DNA from: Actinomycetota bacterium
GTDB taxonomy: Bacteria; Actinomycetota; Actinomycetes; Nanopelagicales; Nanopelagicaceae
Reading direction: 5' to 3'
DNA length: 26,874 bases
Assembly: GCA_009699765.1 (NCBI GenBank)
Contig: WLNN01000003.1
Location: 1 to 26,874, forward strand
The position numbers and the translations under genes are program-made. The notes beneath the pieces were generated by a model. That model did no database searches and had not been told where the DNA came from. It was given only the letters and a program-made list of their open reading frames with translations. Of the stretch, positions 17,788 to 26,874 are shown piece by piece. Position 1 is the stretch's first letter, and every line of letters begins with the position of its first letter.

Positions 17788-18687
17788 ATGAGTACCAGCG
17801 CCGTGCAGCCCCAGGACCAGCTCCTGACCGTTGCAGCCGTTGCTAGACGTCTTGGAGTCTCACCTTCGACACTTCGTACCTGGGATCGACGATATGGCCT
17901 TGGCCCCTCATCCCACGAGGCTGGCGAACACCGCAGATATTGTGGCGATGATTTAGCAAAGTTGATGTTTATGCGCAGATTAATTAGTGCGGGAGTAGCA
18001 CCTTGCGATGCGGCCGAAAAGGCTAAGAGTTCTAAGGGCTCGATTAGTCTGACGAAAATAGTCCGAGAGTTTGAAGTCCGAGAAGATGTTGTTACTGGAA
18101 TTAGTAAAGCCCTGCAGGCATTTGACATCGCATTTGTTGAAGAAACATTGCGCCATGAATTAGATCTTCATGGTGTGGAAATTACTTGGCAAGAAGTAAT
18201 CGTCCCGACCTTAATTTCTGTAGGCGAAATTTGGGAAGAATCCGGTCAGGGCATTGAGATAGAGCATGCCTTTTCAGAAATACTTAAACGAATATTCCAA
18301 GAGCGATCTGTTGAGAGCCAAACTCCATTAAATGCGCACCCAGTAGTACTTGCCGCCATTGGACAAGAGCAACATTCAATTCCATTACATGCCCTAGAGG
18401 CGGCGCTCTGCGAACGCGGAATTAAGACTTATTTTCTAGGTGCGCGAACTCCTGTAGAAGCAGTAGCTGCGACGATTACCCGAATCGCACCGCCAGCGGT
18501 ATTTCTCTGGGCGCTACTGCCAGAAAATGCCGATCCTGAGTTCTATCGGGATCTTCCAAATGTTCGCCCCGCGCCTCGAATCATTCTTGGTGGTCCTGGG
18601 TGGGAAGCAGATCAGTGCTCAGATGCTGCATTGGTACTGGGCTTGGGCGATGCCTGTGAGGAAATTCAACGGGCAGTTGGGCACTAA
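17788..18687 (+). CDS. MerR-type regulator with cobalamin-binding architecture (CarH/LitR-like)
   Basis: A 299-residue regulator. Residues 13-52 form a MerR-type winged helix-turn-helix (LTVAAVARRLGVSPSTLRTW, then the wing EAGEHRRY). Residues about 105-172 look like the four-helix cap of B12-binding proteins and contain W149-x9-E159-H160, the CarH adenosylcobalamin-cap motif. Residues about 185-299 resemble a Rossmann-like B12-binding domain: G192-QEQH196 supplies a candidate lower cobalt ligand His196, 36 residues after His160 (35 in Thermus CarH by recall), then YFLGARTPVE and IILGGPGW. CarH proteins are light sensors that release DNA on photolysis. The usual Gly three residues after the His is Pro199 here, a caution. 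I take ATG 17788 because it fits CATCCT six bases upstream; ATG 17737 is an alternative. The target may be the divergent whiB. Confidence 0.82.
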   Translation: MSTSAVQPQDQLLTVAAVARRLGVSPSTLRTWDRRYGLGPSSHEAGEHRRYCGDDLAKLMFMRRLISAGVAPCDAAEKAKSSKGSISLTKIVREFEVREDVVTGISKALQAFDIAFVEETLRHELDLHGVEITWQEVIVPTLISVGEIWEESGQGIEIEHAFSEILKRIFQERSVESQTPLNAHPVVLAAIGQEQHSIPLHALEAALCERGIKTYFLGARTPVEAVAATITRIAPPAVFLWALLPENADPEFYRDLPNVRPAPRIILGGPGWEADQCSDAALVLGLGDACEEIQRAVGH

Positions 18688-18696
18688 GGCTCGGGT

Positions 18697-18702
18697 TAGA
18701 AT
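18697..18702 (+). promoter_or_regulatory. Putative -10 box of the gua operon
   Basis: TAGAAT (18697-18702), preceded by GGT, would start transcription near 18709 and leave a 23-base leader containing GAAGGAG before the guaB ATG. No strong -35 element is visible at 16-18 bases. The box lies right after the stop of the CarH-like gene. Confidence 0.45.
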
Positions 18703-18731
18703 TACCCACCGCGTCACTTGAAGGAGAATAA

Positions 18732-19847
<1,116 letters not shown>

Positions 19848-20960
19848 ATGGAGATCGAGATTGCACCTGGAAAGCGTGCTCGCCAAGCCTTTTCATTTGA
19901 CGATATTGCAATAGTTCCAAGCCGTCGTACTCGCACCACAGAAGAAGTCAGCCTCTCTTGGCAGATTGATGCATACAAATTTAAGCTTCCGCTATTGGCA
20001 GCACCTATGGACTCAGTTGTCTCACCAGATACTGCAATTGCTATCGGCAAACTCGGTGGCCTCGGAGTCTTAAATCTTGAAGGTTTGTGGACTCGTTACG
20101 ATGATCCACGTATTCCGCTCGGTGAAATTGCTTCAATGCCCGAAAAACATGCAACTCGACGTATGCAAGAAATTTATGCAGCCCCAATTCGCCCAGAGTT
20201 AATCCGCGATCGCATTCAACAAATTCGAGATGCCGGAATCACAGTTGCCGCTTCACTTTCTCCGCAGCGCACTGTTGAACTTCACGATGCAGTTATTAAA
20301 GCGGGAGTAGATATCTTTGTAATTCGTGGAACCACAGTTTCAGCTGAACACGTTGGCGCAGAAGGTGAAGCTCTCAACCTCAAGAAGTTTATTTACGAAC
20401 TCGATGTTCCTGTTATTGTCGGTGGAGTAGCAACAACTACTGGTGCGCTTCACTTAATGCGCGCTGGCGCTGCCGGAGTCCTTGTTGGTTTCGGCGGGGG
20501 AGCAGCGCATACAACTCGCACTGTGACTGGAATTGAAGTTCCAATGGCAACAGCAGTTGCAGATGTTGCAGCTGCACGACGCGAATACCTTGATGAATCA
20601 GGCGGGCGCTACGTACACGTGATTGCAGATGGCGCAGTTGGCCGTTCTGGTGATATTTCAAAGGCAATTGCATGCGGAGCTGATGCAGTGATGATGGGAT
20701 CTGCTCTTGCCAAGGCCGTTGAGTCACCTGGCCTCGGATGGCATTGGGGTTCAGAGGCTTATCACCCAGAGCTTCCGCGCGGTCGTCGCTTCAATGTGGG
20801 CACTGTTGGCTCACTTGAAGAGATTCTCGTTGGACCGTCACATTCATCCTCTGGAGATATGAACCTCTTTGGCGCGCTACGTAAAGCAATGGCTACTTGT
20901 GGCTACTCTGATGTGAAGTCATTCCAGCGCGTAGATGTTGTGATGCACAGTGGCAAGTAG
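19848..20960 (+). CDS. guaB3: GuaB3-family IMP dehydrogenase-related protein
   Basis: A 370-residue TIM-barrel paralog of IMPDH, without CBS domains, typical of actinobacteria and cyanobacteria. Family segments include [16 protein letters not shown] (15-30), [14 protein letters not shown] and [20 protein letters not shown]. In the loop that carries the catalytic Cys in true IMPDH (GPGSICTTR), this protein has [13 protein letters not shown], with His221 at the Cys position. Cyanobacterial GuaB3 keeps Cys there and has reported IMPDH activity; actinobacterial members usually lack it and their role is unclear. The ATG begins immediately after the guaB TAA, and the end overlaps guaA by 11 bases, so all three genes form one operon. 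Confidence 0.93.
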   Translation: MEIEIAPGKRARQAFSFDDIAIVPSRRTRTTEEVSLSWQIDAYKFKLPLLAAPMDSVVSPDTAIAIGKLGGLGVLNLEGLWTRYDDPRIPLGEIASMPEKHATRRMQEIYAAPIRPELIRDRIQQIRDAGITVAASLSPQRTVELHDAVIKAGVDIFVIRGTTVSAEHVGAEGEALNLKKFIYELDVPVIVGGVATTTGALHLMRAGAAGVLVGFGGGAAHTTRTVTGIEVPMATAVADVAAARREYLDESGGRYVHVIADGAVGRSGDISKAIACGADAVMMGSALAKAVESPGLGWHWGSEAYHPELPRGRRFNVGTVGSLEEILVGPSHSSSGDMNLFGALRKAMATCGYSDVKSFQRVDVVMHSGK

Positions 20961-22506
20961 CACTCCTCGCGGTGTTTTAGTAGTTGATTTTGGTGCGCAA
21001 TATGCGCAGCTGATCGCGCGTCGCGTCCGTGAAGCAAATGTTTTTTCAGAGATTGTTCCATCATCAATAACCGCTGCAGAAATTTCAGCGAAGAACCCCG
21101 AAGCAATTATTCTTTCGGGCGGTCCATCTTCAGTTTATGCAGATGAAGCGCCAAAGGTGGATCCAGCAATTTTTGCACTTGGAATCCCGACCTTTGGAAT
21201 TTGTTACGGATTTCAAACAATGGCGGCTGCTCTTGCTGGAGTTGTTGCACAGACAGGTAAATCAGAATTTGGTCGTACGCCGCTAGCGGTAAAGCCAGGA
21301 TCAAAGATATTTGCAGGACTTCCGACAGAGCAATCAGTATGGATGTCTCACGGCGATGCTGTCTCTGAAGTTCCATGCGGATTCTCAATTTCAGCATCAA
21401 CTGTCGATACCCCGATCGCAGCTTTTGAAGATGCAACAGGAAAAATTGCTGGTGTTCAGTTCCACCCAGAGGTATTGCATTCAGAGCACGGTCAAGCAAT
21501 CTTGAGCAACTGGCTTATCAACATCGCTGGATGCAAGCCGACTTGGACAACGTCGAATATCGCAGAAGAAGAAGTTGCAAAAGCGAAAGCCGTAATTGGC
21601 GATAAGAGAGTTATCTGCGGACTTTCTGGTGGTGTTGATTCTGCAGTAGCCGCGGCAATAATTCAGCGAGCGGTTGGAAATCAACTGACCTGTGTCTTTG
21701 TTGATCACGGCCTATTGCGCAGTGGTGAGTCCGAACAAGTTCAACGTGACTTTGTCGCATCAACAGGTGTCACTCTTGTTGTAGTCGATGCGGTCGAGCA
21801 ATTCTTGAGCGCACTCGCCGGGGTAACTGACCCTGAAGAGAAACGCAAAATAATCGGCCGTGAATTTATCCGCTCTTTCGAAAAAGCTGCCCGTGATATC
21901 GCAGCTGGCGGGGATGTCGAGTTCTTAGTGCAGGGCACCTTGTATCCTGATGTTGTTGAATCCGGTGGAGGTACAGGCACTGCCAACATTAAGTCGCATC
22001 ACAATGTCGGCGGACTCCCTGATGATCTTCAATTTAAATTAGTCGAACCACTTCGCACATTATTTAAAGATGAGGTTCGCCAAGTTGGTCTCGAGCTCGG
22101 CCTGCCTGAAGGAATCATTTGGCGCCAACCCTTTCCTGGTCCAGGTCTGGGCATTCGCATAATTGGTGAAGTCACTCGCGAGCGATTGGATATCTTGCGT
22201 CAGGCTGATGTCATTGCACGTGAAGAACTATCTGCAGCTGGACTTGATCGCAGCATTTGGCAGTGCCCAGTGGTGCTACTTGCCGATGTTCGTAGCGTTG
22301 GCGTACAAGGAGATGGCCGTACTTACGGGCACCCAATTGTTCTACGTCCCGTATCATCTGAGGATGCAATGACTGCAGATTGGTCACGCGTTCCATATGA
22401 AGTTTTAGAAACCATCTCCACCCGCATTACAAATGAAGTTCGAGAGGTCAATCGCGTTGTCCTCGATGTCACTAGCAAGCCACCCGGAACAATCGAGTGG
22501 GAATAG
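20950..22506 (+). CDS. guaA: GMP synthase (glutamine-hydrolysing)
   Basis: GuaA converts XMP to GMP using ATP and the amide nitrogen of glutamine. The 518-residue protein has a class I amidotransferase domain first, with Cys85 in GICYGFQ and His171/Glu173 in FHPEV. The ATP-pyrophosphatase P-loop LSGGVDS follows at 224-230. The C-terminal dimerisation domain ends with the conserved [16 protein letters not shown] 20950 is chosen because the class I domain begins right after it and it overlaps guaB3 by 11 bases, a coupled arrangement. With guaB it completes the IMP-to-GMP route. Confidence 0.97.
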   Translation: MASSTPRGVLVVDFGAQYAQLIARRVREANVFSEIVPSSITAAEISAKNPEAIILSGGPSSVYADEAPKVDPAIFALGIPTFGICYGFQTMAAALAGVVAQTGKSEFGRTPLAVKPGSKIFAGLPTEQSVWMSHGDAVSEVPCGFSISASTVDTPIAAFEDATGKIAGVQFHPEVLHSEHGQAILSNWLINIAGCKPTWTTSNIAEEEVAKAKAVIGDKRVICGLSGGVDSAVAAAIIQRAVGNQLTCVFVDHGLLRSGESEQVQRDFVASTGVTLVVVDAVEQFLSALAGVTDPEEKRKIIGREFIRSFEKAARDIAAGGDVEFLVQGTLYPDVVESGGGTGTANIKSHHNVGGLPDDLQFKLVEPLRTLFKDEVRQVGLELGLPEGIIWRQPFPGPGLGIRIIGEVTRERLDILRQADVIAREELSAAGLDRSIWQCPVVLLADVRSVGVQGDGRTYGHPIVLRPVSSEDAMTADWSRVPYEVLETISTRITNEVREVNRVVLDVTSKPPGTIEWE

Positions 22507-22518
22507 GAAAATAACATC

Positions 22519-23187
22519 ATGAAGAAACTATCAATCTTTCTTACTGCGCTTGTACTAACCGCTACCTTTACACCGGCGGCTAATGCGGCAGAGAAGCCAC
22601 TCACAGTTCCTGGTTGTGCAAAATCAACTGCTAAGGCGCATAACCCTGCAAAGGTTAAGCAGCCAACTGCTGTAGCTAAGAAGCTTGCGAAGACAATAAC
22701 TTTCACCACAAACTGTGGTCCAATTGTCATTACTCTAAATCCAAAGGCGCCTCAGACAGTTACAAATATGGCAGCTTTAGCTAATGCGGGGTACTTCAAT
22801 AAGTCGCTCTGCCATCGCCTTGTAACATCAGGAATCTTAGTTCTGCAGTGTGGCGATCCATCGGCTTCTGGTGGTGGTTCGCCAACTGGATGGACCAAAT
22901 ATGCAGATGAAAATCTTCCAGCTGCTGGACTGAATGGCTACCCGACAGGAACAGTTGCAATGGCAAATTCAGGGCCTGGAACAAACGGATCGCAGTTCTT
23001 TTTAGTGTTTGGTCCATCTCAACTCGAAAATAAATACACAATCTGGGGAACAATAACTAAGGGGCTAGATCTCCTTCAGAAGATTGGCGATGTTGGAGCA
23101 TACAAAATGCAGGGCGACCAGGCTTATTACGCCAACGATGGGTACCCAATTCAAACTGTAGAAATTGTTAAAGCATCTGCAAAATAG
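22519..23187 (+). CDS. Exported cyclophilin-type peptidyl-prolyl isomerase (PpiB-like)
   Basis: A 222-residue cyclophilin with an N-terminal signal peptide (MKKLSIFLTALVL, site near ANAA at 21-24), so it probably acts outside the membrane on folding of exported proteins. The cyclophilin core begins near residue 60. CHRLVTSGILVLQCGDP (98-114) is the active-site strand in the actinobacterial form, with catalytic Arg100 and Gln110; GTNGSQFFLVFG and the cyclosporin-site Trp176 in TIWGTI follow. Four cysteines (33, 66, 98, 111) could make disulfides after export. The ATG has AGGAAAA about nine bases upstream and follows guaA by 12 bases, so it may ride on the gua transcript. Linkage to guanine synthesis looks incidental. 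Confidence 0.9.
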   Translation: MKKLSIFLTALVLTATFTPAANAAEKPLTVPGCAKSTAKAHNPAKVKQPTAVAKKLAKTITFTTNCGPIVITLNPKAPQTVTNMAALANAGYFNKSLCHRLVTSGILVLQCGDPSASGGGSPTGWTKYADENLPAAGLNGYPTGTVAMANSGPGTNGSQFFLVFGPSQLENKYTIWGTITKGLDLLQKIGDVGAYKMQGDQAYYANDGYPIQTVEIVKASAK

Positions 23188-23211
23188 CGTTTAATTCGTA
23201 TTAACGATTTT
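23188..23211. terminator. Compact hairpin between convergent genes
   Basis: A short stem with a one-base bulge (CGTTTAAT with ATTAACG, 23188-23206) is followed by ATTTT on the plus strand and by ATTTT when read on the minus strand. It overlaps the stop codon of the minus-strand deacetylase. The stem is AT-rich and weak, but its position between two converging genes fits a bidirectional terminator. Confidence 0.4.
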
Positions 23212-23916
23212 AAAAGCTTCCGCAATACGTCCTTCAGGAAGTTGGCCAACGCCAGCATTGCGCTGGCCCCATTCGCGGAGCATCTCTTCTAGATTCTCCA
23301 TATGCCCTGTCTGTGATGCATGTTCTTTAAGTGCTGCAATCTTGAAGTGAAATGTGTCAGTGATATCTACAAAGTGATCAGGGTGCGCATGTCCTTGCAT
23401 CCATACTTCTTTTACTCGCCAAGGCTGTAGCCCTTCCTTCTCAAGAAGGTCGGTAAATGCAAATGGATTTCGTGCATCTGGATAGACAGCCTGAATTGTG
23501 GCCTCTCCTGCTGCAAGATGATCTGGATGGCTTGCGCCAATACGTTCCCAATTTCGTTCTGGTGACTGACAGATAATGCGGTCTGGCTGGACGCGGCGAA
23601 TCTGTCGGATGATGTCTTTACGAAGGGCAATTGTTGGCTCGAGATGTCCGTCTACATAATTTAAAAAGGTAACATCGCTAATTCCAAGAACTGCGCATGC
23701 AGCTCGTTGTTCGCGCTGGCGAACTGCAGGCATTTCGTCTCTGCTGTACTCAGATTCTTCGCCACCCTGATCGCCATTGGTGCAGAGAACGTAACTGACT
23801 TCAATGCCCTTTTGAATCCATTGGGCAATCGTTCCTGATGCGCCAAAATCCGAGTCATCTGGATGGGCATTTACAACAAGAACTCGCTTAATCTCTGAAT
23901 CTGCAATCGGCTCCAC
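23191..23916 (-). CDS. PIG-L family zinc-dependent deacetylase
   Basis: A 241-residue LmbE/PIG-L-type N-acetylglucosaminyl deacetylase. The zinc/catalytic motif AHPDD (17-21) offers His18 and Asp21 as ligands and Asp20 as base, and ASHPDH (128-133) supplies the third ligand His130 or His133. In actinobacteria this family includes MshB and Mca of mycothiol metabolism, among others. The sequence does not decide which substrate applies; no mycothiol gene is next to it. The GTG start (23914-23916) follows GAAGGA. The gene ends three bases from the cyclophilin gene and diverges from pcrA with a 47-base gap that holds both promoters. Confidence 0.88.
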   Translation of the reverse strand: MEPIADSEIKRVLVVNAHPDDSDFGASGTIAQWIQKGIEVSYVLCTNGDQGGEESEYSRDEMPAVRQREQRAACAVLGISDVTFLNYVDGHLEPTIALRKDIIRQIRRVQPDRIICQSPERNWERIGASHPDHLAAGEATIQAVYPDARNPFAFTDLLEKEGLQPWRVKEVWMQGHAHPDHFVDITDTFHFKIAALKEHASQTGHMENLEEMLREWGQRNAGVGQLPEGRIAEAFKIVNTN

Positions 23917-23943
23917 TAGTCATCCTTCGCTCTGTGTGGGTTA

Positions 23944-23966
23944 AGCCTATTAGACTCCCCGCCATG
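23944..23966. promoter_or_regulatory. Back-to-back divergent -10 boxes (PIG-L gene and pcrA)
   Basis: Plus strand: TAGACT (23951-23956), seven bases, then the pcrA ATG at 23964, giving a leaderless or near-leaderless transcript. Minus strand: TAGGCT (23949-23944), giving a leader of about 20 bases with GAAGGA before the PIG-L GTG. The boxes are one base apart, so two polymerases could not bind at once. Confidence 0.45.
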
Positions 23967-26216
23967 CGCGCCAATGATGAACTTCTTGAGGGTCTGAACC
24001 CACAGCAGCAGGAAGCCGTTGCACATGCAGGCACTCCGCTTCTAGTAGTTGCTGGCGCCGGATCTGGAAAGACTCGAGTTCTTACTCGTCGAATCGCTTA
24101 TCTCATGGCTCGTCGCGAAGTAAGACCTTATGAAATCCTCGCAATTACCTTTACCAATAAAGCAGCAGGAGAGATGAAAGAACGTGTCACTGACTTAGTG
24201 GGACCAATTGCTAAATCAATGTGGGTCTCAACTTTTCACTCTGCCTGTGTTCGTTTATTGCGCCAAGAAGTAGAACGACTTGGTTATAGCTCCTCTTTTT
24301 CTATTTATGATTCTGCAGATTCGCAGAAACTAATTCAGAAAGTCTGCGAAAGCCTCAATCTTGACTCAAAGCGATACCCACCACGTCAATTTCAAAATAT
24401 TATTTCCAATGCAAAGAATGAATTACAGAGCCCTTACGAATTCTTAAGTAAAGCAACAAACCAGTTCGACACCATCGCTGCCGATGTTTATACGATGTAT
24501 GAAAAACGCCTCAAGCAATCAAATGCTATGGACTTTGATGACCTCATCATGAAGACGGTGGAAGTTCTTCAAAAATTCCCGGAGGCCAAAGCGCGTTTTC
24601 GTTCTCGCTTCCGCCACATCTTGGTTGACGAGTACCAGGATACAAATCATGCTCAGTATCAATTGGTGAAGGAGCTAACTGGCAATGAGAATGATGGTTT
24701 TCCAATAGCCGAGCTCTGCGTTGTTGGAGATGCCGATCAATCAATTTATGGCTTCCGTGGTGCGACCATCCGCAATATTCTGCAATTTGAAGTCGATTAC
24801 CCAAATGCAAAGACTGTCTTGCTCGAACAGAATTACAGATCAACTCAAAATATTCTCTCTGCTGCTAATGCGGTTATTTCACAGAACGAATCCCGCAAAG
24901 AGAAGAACCTCTGGTCTGACTCAGGTGCCGGCGCTCCTCTGACTGGGTATGTTGCTGAATCCGAATACGACGAAGCAGATTTTATTAAGAACGAGATTCG
25001 CGCACTTCAGGATAAAGACACATCAAAACCTGGTGATACAGCTATTTTCTATCGCACAAACGCCCAATCGCGTATATTTGAAGAAGTCTTTATGAGGGCT
25101 GCTATCCCATACAAAGTTGTGGGAGGTCTTCGATTCTACGAACGTAAGGAAGTTAAAGACTTGCTCGCCTATTTGCGAGTCCTGCCCAACCCCACTGATG
25201 AGGTTTCACTTCGTCGAATCATTAATTTCCCTAAGCGTGGAATCGGCGATCGTGCCATTGAGGAAGTAGACGCTTTTGCAGCACAACAAGGGATCGGATT
25301 CTGGGATGCCCTCCTGAGAGTTGGCGAGGCGAGTGCGGTACCTAATAAAGCTTCTCAATCGATTGTCGAATTCACAAATATGATTTCAGCCCTTGCCGTT
25401 TTGGTTGAGGTCAACACAAAGCCATCCACAATTATCGAAGCCGCACTCGAGCAATCTGGGCTAATGAAAGAACTTGCTAACAGCACTGATCCGCAAGATG
25501 AAGTTCGCATCGAAAACTTACAAGAATTAGTGTCGGCTTCAATCGAATACGAGGAGCGCACCTTTGATGAGCTCGGTGAAGATGAGGAGATTTCACTGAG
25601 TGGCTTCCTCGAAAAGGTTTCATTAGTTGCAGATGCTGATGAGATTCCTGATGGGCAAGATCACGGGGGAGTCGTTACTTTGATGACGCTACACACTGCC
25701 AAAGGACTTGAATTCCCAACAGTATTTCTCACTGGCATGGAGGATGGAATATTTCCGCATGCAAGAACATTTGATGACCCAAAAGAGATTGAAGAAGAAC
25801 GTCGACTTGCATACGTAGGCCTGACTCGCGCAGAGAAGCGTCTCTACATTTCACGAGCTGAGTATCGATTGACGTTTGGAACTCCAAAGTACAATCCGGC
25901 TTCACGTTTTCTTGATGAAATTCCGGCATCTTTGATCGAATGGAAGAATGAAGGCAAGCCATCATTCACCTCTTCCACCTCATCGAGTTCGCTTCGAAAA
26001 TCTCGCACCGCAACAACTCCACCACCACGAGCCACGGGCAAAGTTTCATCTGCCATGGTCCTTAATGTGGGACAACGTGTGTCTCATGACACATTCGGTT
26101 TGGGCACTGTCGTTTCCGTTGCAGGTGTTGGCGATAAATCAGAGGCGACCATCAACTTTGGCGCTTATGGAGATAAGCGCTTGCTGCTGCGATACGCCCC
26201 GGTGACACCGCTGTAA
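23964..26216 (+). CDS. pcrA: ATP-dependent DNA helicase PcrA/UvrD
   Basis: A superfamily 1A 3'-5' helicase, 750 residues, used in nucleotide excision repair and clearing of replication and transcription conflicts. Motifs in order: LNPQQQEAV (Q motif), AGAGSGKT (30-37), ITFTNKAAGEM, VDEYQD, VGDADQSIYGFRGA, EQNYRST, TLHTAKGLEFPTV and AYVGLTRAEKRLY. A linker rich in Ser/Thr/Arg/Pro precedes a C-terminal Tudor-like domain (VGQRVSHDTFGLGTV), which in PcrA binds RNA polymerase. I choose ATG 23964 over an upstream GTG at 23934 because the helicase domain starts directly after it and a TAGACT box lies seven bases ahead; no ribosome-binding site is visible. Confidence 0.95.
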   Translation: MRANDELLEGLNPQQQEAVAHAGTPLLVVAGAGSGKTRVLTRRIAYLMARREVRPYEILAITFTNKAAGEMKERVTDLVGPIAKSMWVSTFHSACVRLLRQEVERLGYSSSFSIYDSADSQKLIQKVCESLNLDSKRYPPRQFQNIISNAKNELQSPYEFLSKATNQFDTIAADVYTMYEKRLKQSNAMDFDDLIMKTVEVLQKFPEAKARFRSRFRHILVDEYQDTNHAQYQLVKELTGNENDGFPIAELCVVGDADQSIYGFRGATIRNILQFEVDYPNAKTVLLEQNYRSTQNILSAANAVISQNESRKEKNLWSDSGAGAPLTGYVAESEYDEADFIKNEIRALQDKDTSKPGDTAIFYRTNAQSRIFEEVFMRAAIPYKVVGGLRFYERKEVKDLLAYLRVLPNPTDEVSLRRIINFPKRGIGDRAIEEVDAFAAQQGIGFWDALLRVGEASAVPNKASQSIVEFTNMISALAVLVEVNTKPSTIIEAALEQSGLMKELANSTDPQDEVRIENLQELVSASIEYEERTFDELGEDEEISLSGFLEKVSLVADADEIPDGQDHGGVVTLMTLHTAKGLEFPTVFLTGMEDGIFPHARTFDDPKEIEEERRLAYVGLTRAEKRLYISRAEYRLTFGTPKYNPASRFLDEIPASLIEWKNEGKPSFTSSTSSSSLRKSRTATTPPPRATGKVSSAMVLNVGQRVSHDTFGLGTVVSVAGVGDKSEATINFGAYGDKRLLLRYAPVTPL

Positions 26217-26236
26217 TCACAGAGGTTCTCACAGGT

Positions 26237-26242
26237 TAGGAT
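26237..26242 (+). promoter_or_regulatory. Possible -10 box of sucC
   Basis: TAGGAT fits TANNNT and would start transcription near 26249, leaving about 33 bases with AAGGAG (26270-26275) before the sucC GTG. No convincing -35 element is visible. Confidence 0.3.
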
Positions 26243-26281
26243 TGCCCTCGCAGCACTGCACCTACGCTTAAGGAGCTATGA

Positions 26282-26874
26282 GTGGATCTCTACGAATACC
26301 AAGCCCGCGATCTCTTTGAGAAGCACACCGTCCCGGTTCTTAAAGGCGCTGTCGCAACCACCCCAGAGCAGGCACGCGATGCCGCCGCTGATATGGGCGG
26401 AAAAGTTGTAGTCAAGGCGCAGGTAAAAGTTGGTGGTCGTGGAAAAGCAGGCGGCGTAAAGCTCGCAGTTGATGCAGCAGATACTTTTGAAAAAGCATCA
26501 GCAATTCTTGGAATGGATATCAAAGGTCACACCGTACATAAGGTGATGATTGCCCAGGCCGCTCCAATCGTTGATGAGTACTACATGTCGATACTTCTCG
26601 ATCGCTCTAACCGCACATTCTTAGTTATGGCATCTGTTGCCGGTGGAATGGATATCGAAGAAGTTGCACATACAACTCCCGAAAAGCTTGCAAAGGTTCC
26701 AGTAAGTGCAGTCGATGGAATCGATATCGCGCTCGCCAAAAAGATTATTGCCCAAGCGCAATTCCCAGCAGAAGTCGCTGATCAGGTTGCAGATGTTCTC
26801 GTTAAGTTATGGGAGACCTTCCAATCTGAAGATGCCACTCTTGTTGAAGTTAATCCACTTGTAAAAACTGAAGA
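26282..26874 (+). CDS. sucC: Succinyl-CoA ligase (ADP-forming) subunit beta, N-terminal part
   Basis: SucC with SucD interconverts succinyl-CoA and succinate in the TCA cycle while making ATP or GTP. The frame stays open to the window end (about 197 codons). The ATP-grasp domain is visible: start DLYEYQARDLFEKHTVPV, then VVKAQVKVGGRGKAGGVKLA (about 43-62) and VEVNPL near the end, which contains Mg-site Glu/Asn residues. The GTG start follows AAGGAG six bases upstream. sucD is expected just outside. The identification is firm although the gene is cut by the window. Confidence 0.95.
   Translation, partial: MDLYEYQARDLFEKHTVPVLKGAVATTPEQARDAAADMGGKVVVKAQVKVGGRGKAGGVKLAVDAADTFEKASAILGMDIKGHTVHKVMIAQAAPIVDEYYMSILLDRSNRTFLVMASVAGGMDIEEVAHTTPEKLAKVPVSAVDGIDIALAKKIIAQAQFPAEVADQVADVLVKLWETFQSEDATLVEVNPLVKTE

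Noticed and set aside
22810..22860. Cyclophilin active site CHRLVTSGILVLQCGDP looked aberrant against the FHRxxxxFxxQGGD consensus
   Set aside because: This Cys-containing, two-residue-longer form matches what I recall of actinobacterial PpiB proteins, so it is not novel.

Overview
The window looks like a piece of the main chromosome of a small-genome actinobacterium. The actinobacterial signs are a WhiB3/WhiD-type iron-sulfur regulator, GuaB3 beside GuaB, a GroEL with a His-rich tail downstream of groES, an actinobacterial PpiB-type cyclophilin, a PIG-L deacetylase and a PcrA helicase. Intergenic gaps are very short, many genes overlap by 1-11 bases, and base composition is well below that of typical high-GC actinobacteria. 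I infer a planktonic lineage such as the freshwater acI/Nanopelagicales group (Planktophila-like); this rests on gene style, not on a phylogeny. All genes are on the + strand except whiB and the PIG-L deacetylase. I saw no phage, transposon, CRISPR or tRNA gene.

Layout. 1-664: end of rplM and rpsI. 713-4564: glmM and glmS (UDP-GlcNAc precursor supply) and a PAP2-family membrane phosphatase. 4592-6030: acpS and alr, apparently starting from a leaderless promoter. 6052-12563: a branched-chain-amino-acid-type ABC importer (livG, livF, livH, livM, livK) ending with a secreted alpha/beta-hydrolase-like protein and a strong hairpin terminator. 12640-15111: tsaE-tsaB-rimI-tsaD (t6A tRNA modification plus a GNAT acetyltransferase). 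15129-17323: promoter, CIRCE operator, groES, groEL, a 30-bp tandem repeat and a terminator. 17331-18687: divergent whiB3-like gene and a MerR-type regulator with a cobalamin-binding architecture resembling the CarH/LitR photoreceptors. 18732-22506: guaB-guaB3-guaA (GMP synthesis). 22519-23187: secreted cyclophilin. 23191-23916 (minus): PIG-L deacetylase. 23964-26216: pcrA. 26282 to the end: start of sucC.

The most interesting parts are: (a) the CarH-like regulator, which keeps the W-x9-EH cap motif and a candidate cobalt-ligand histidine, with an inverted repeat sitting exactly in the -35/-10 spacer of the divergent whiB promoter, suggesting a B12/light-to-redox regulatory pair; (b) the pairing of a LIV-type importer with a secreted, apparently highly expressed alpha/beta-hydrolase-like protein; (c) an IMP dehydrogenase lacking its CBS regulatory module, next to a GuaB3 whose catalytic-cysteine position is His; (d) a recurring TANNNT box 6-7 bases ahead of start codons, pointing to leaderless transcripts. 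No stretch over 300 bases lacks a gene.
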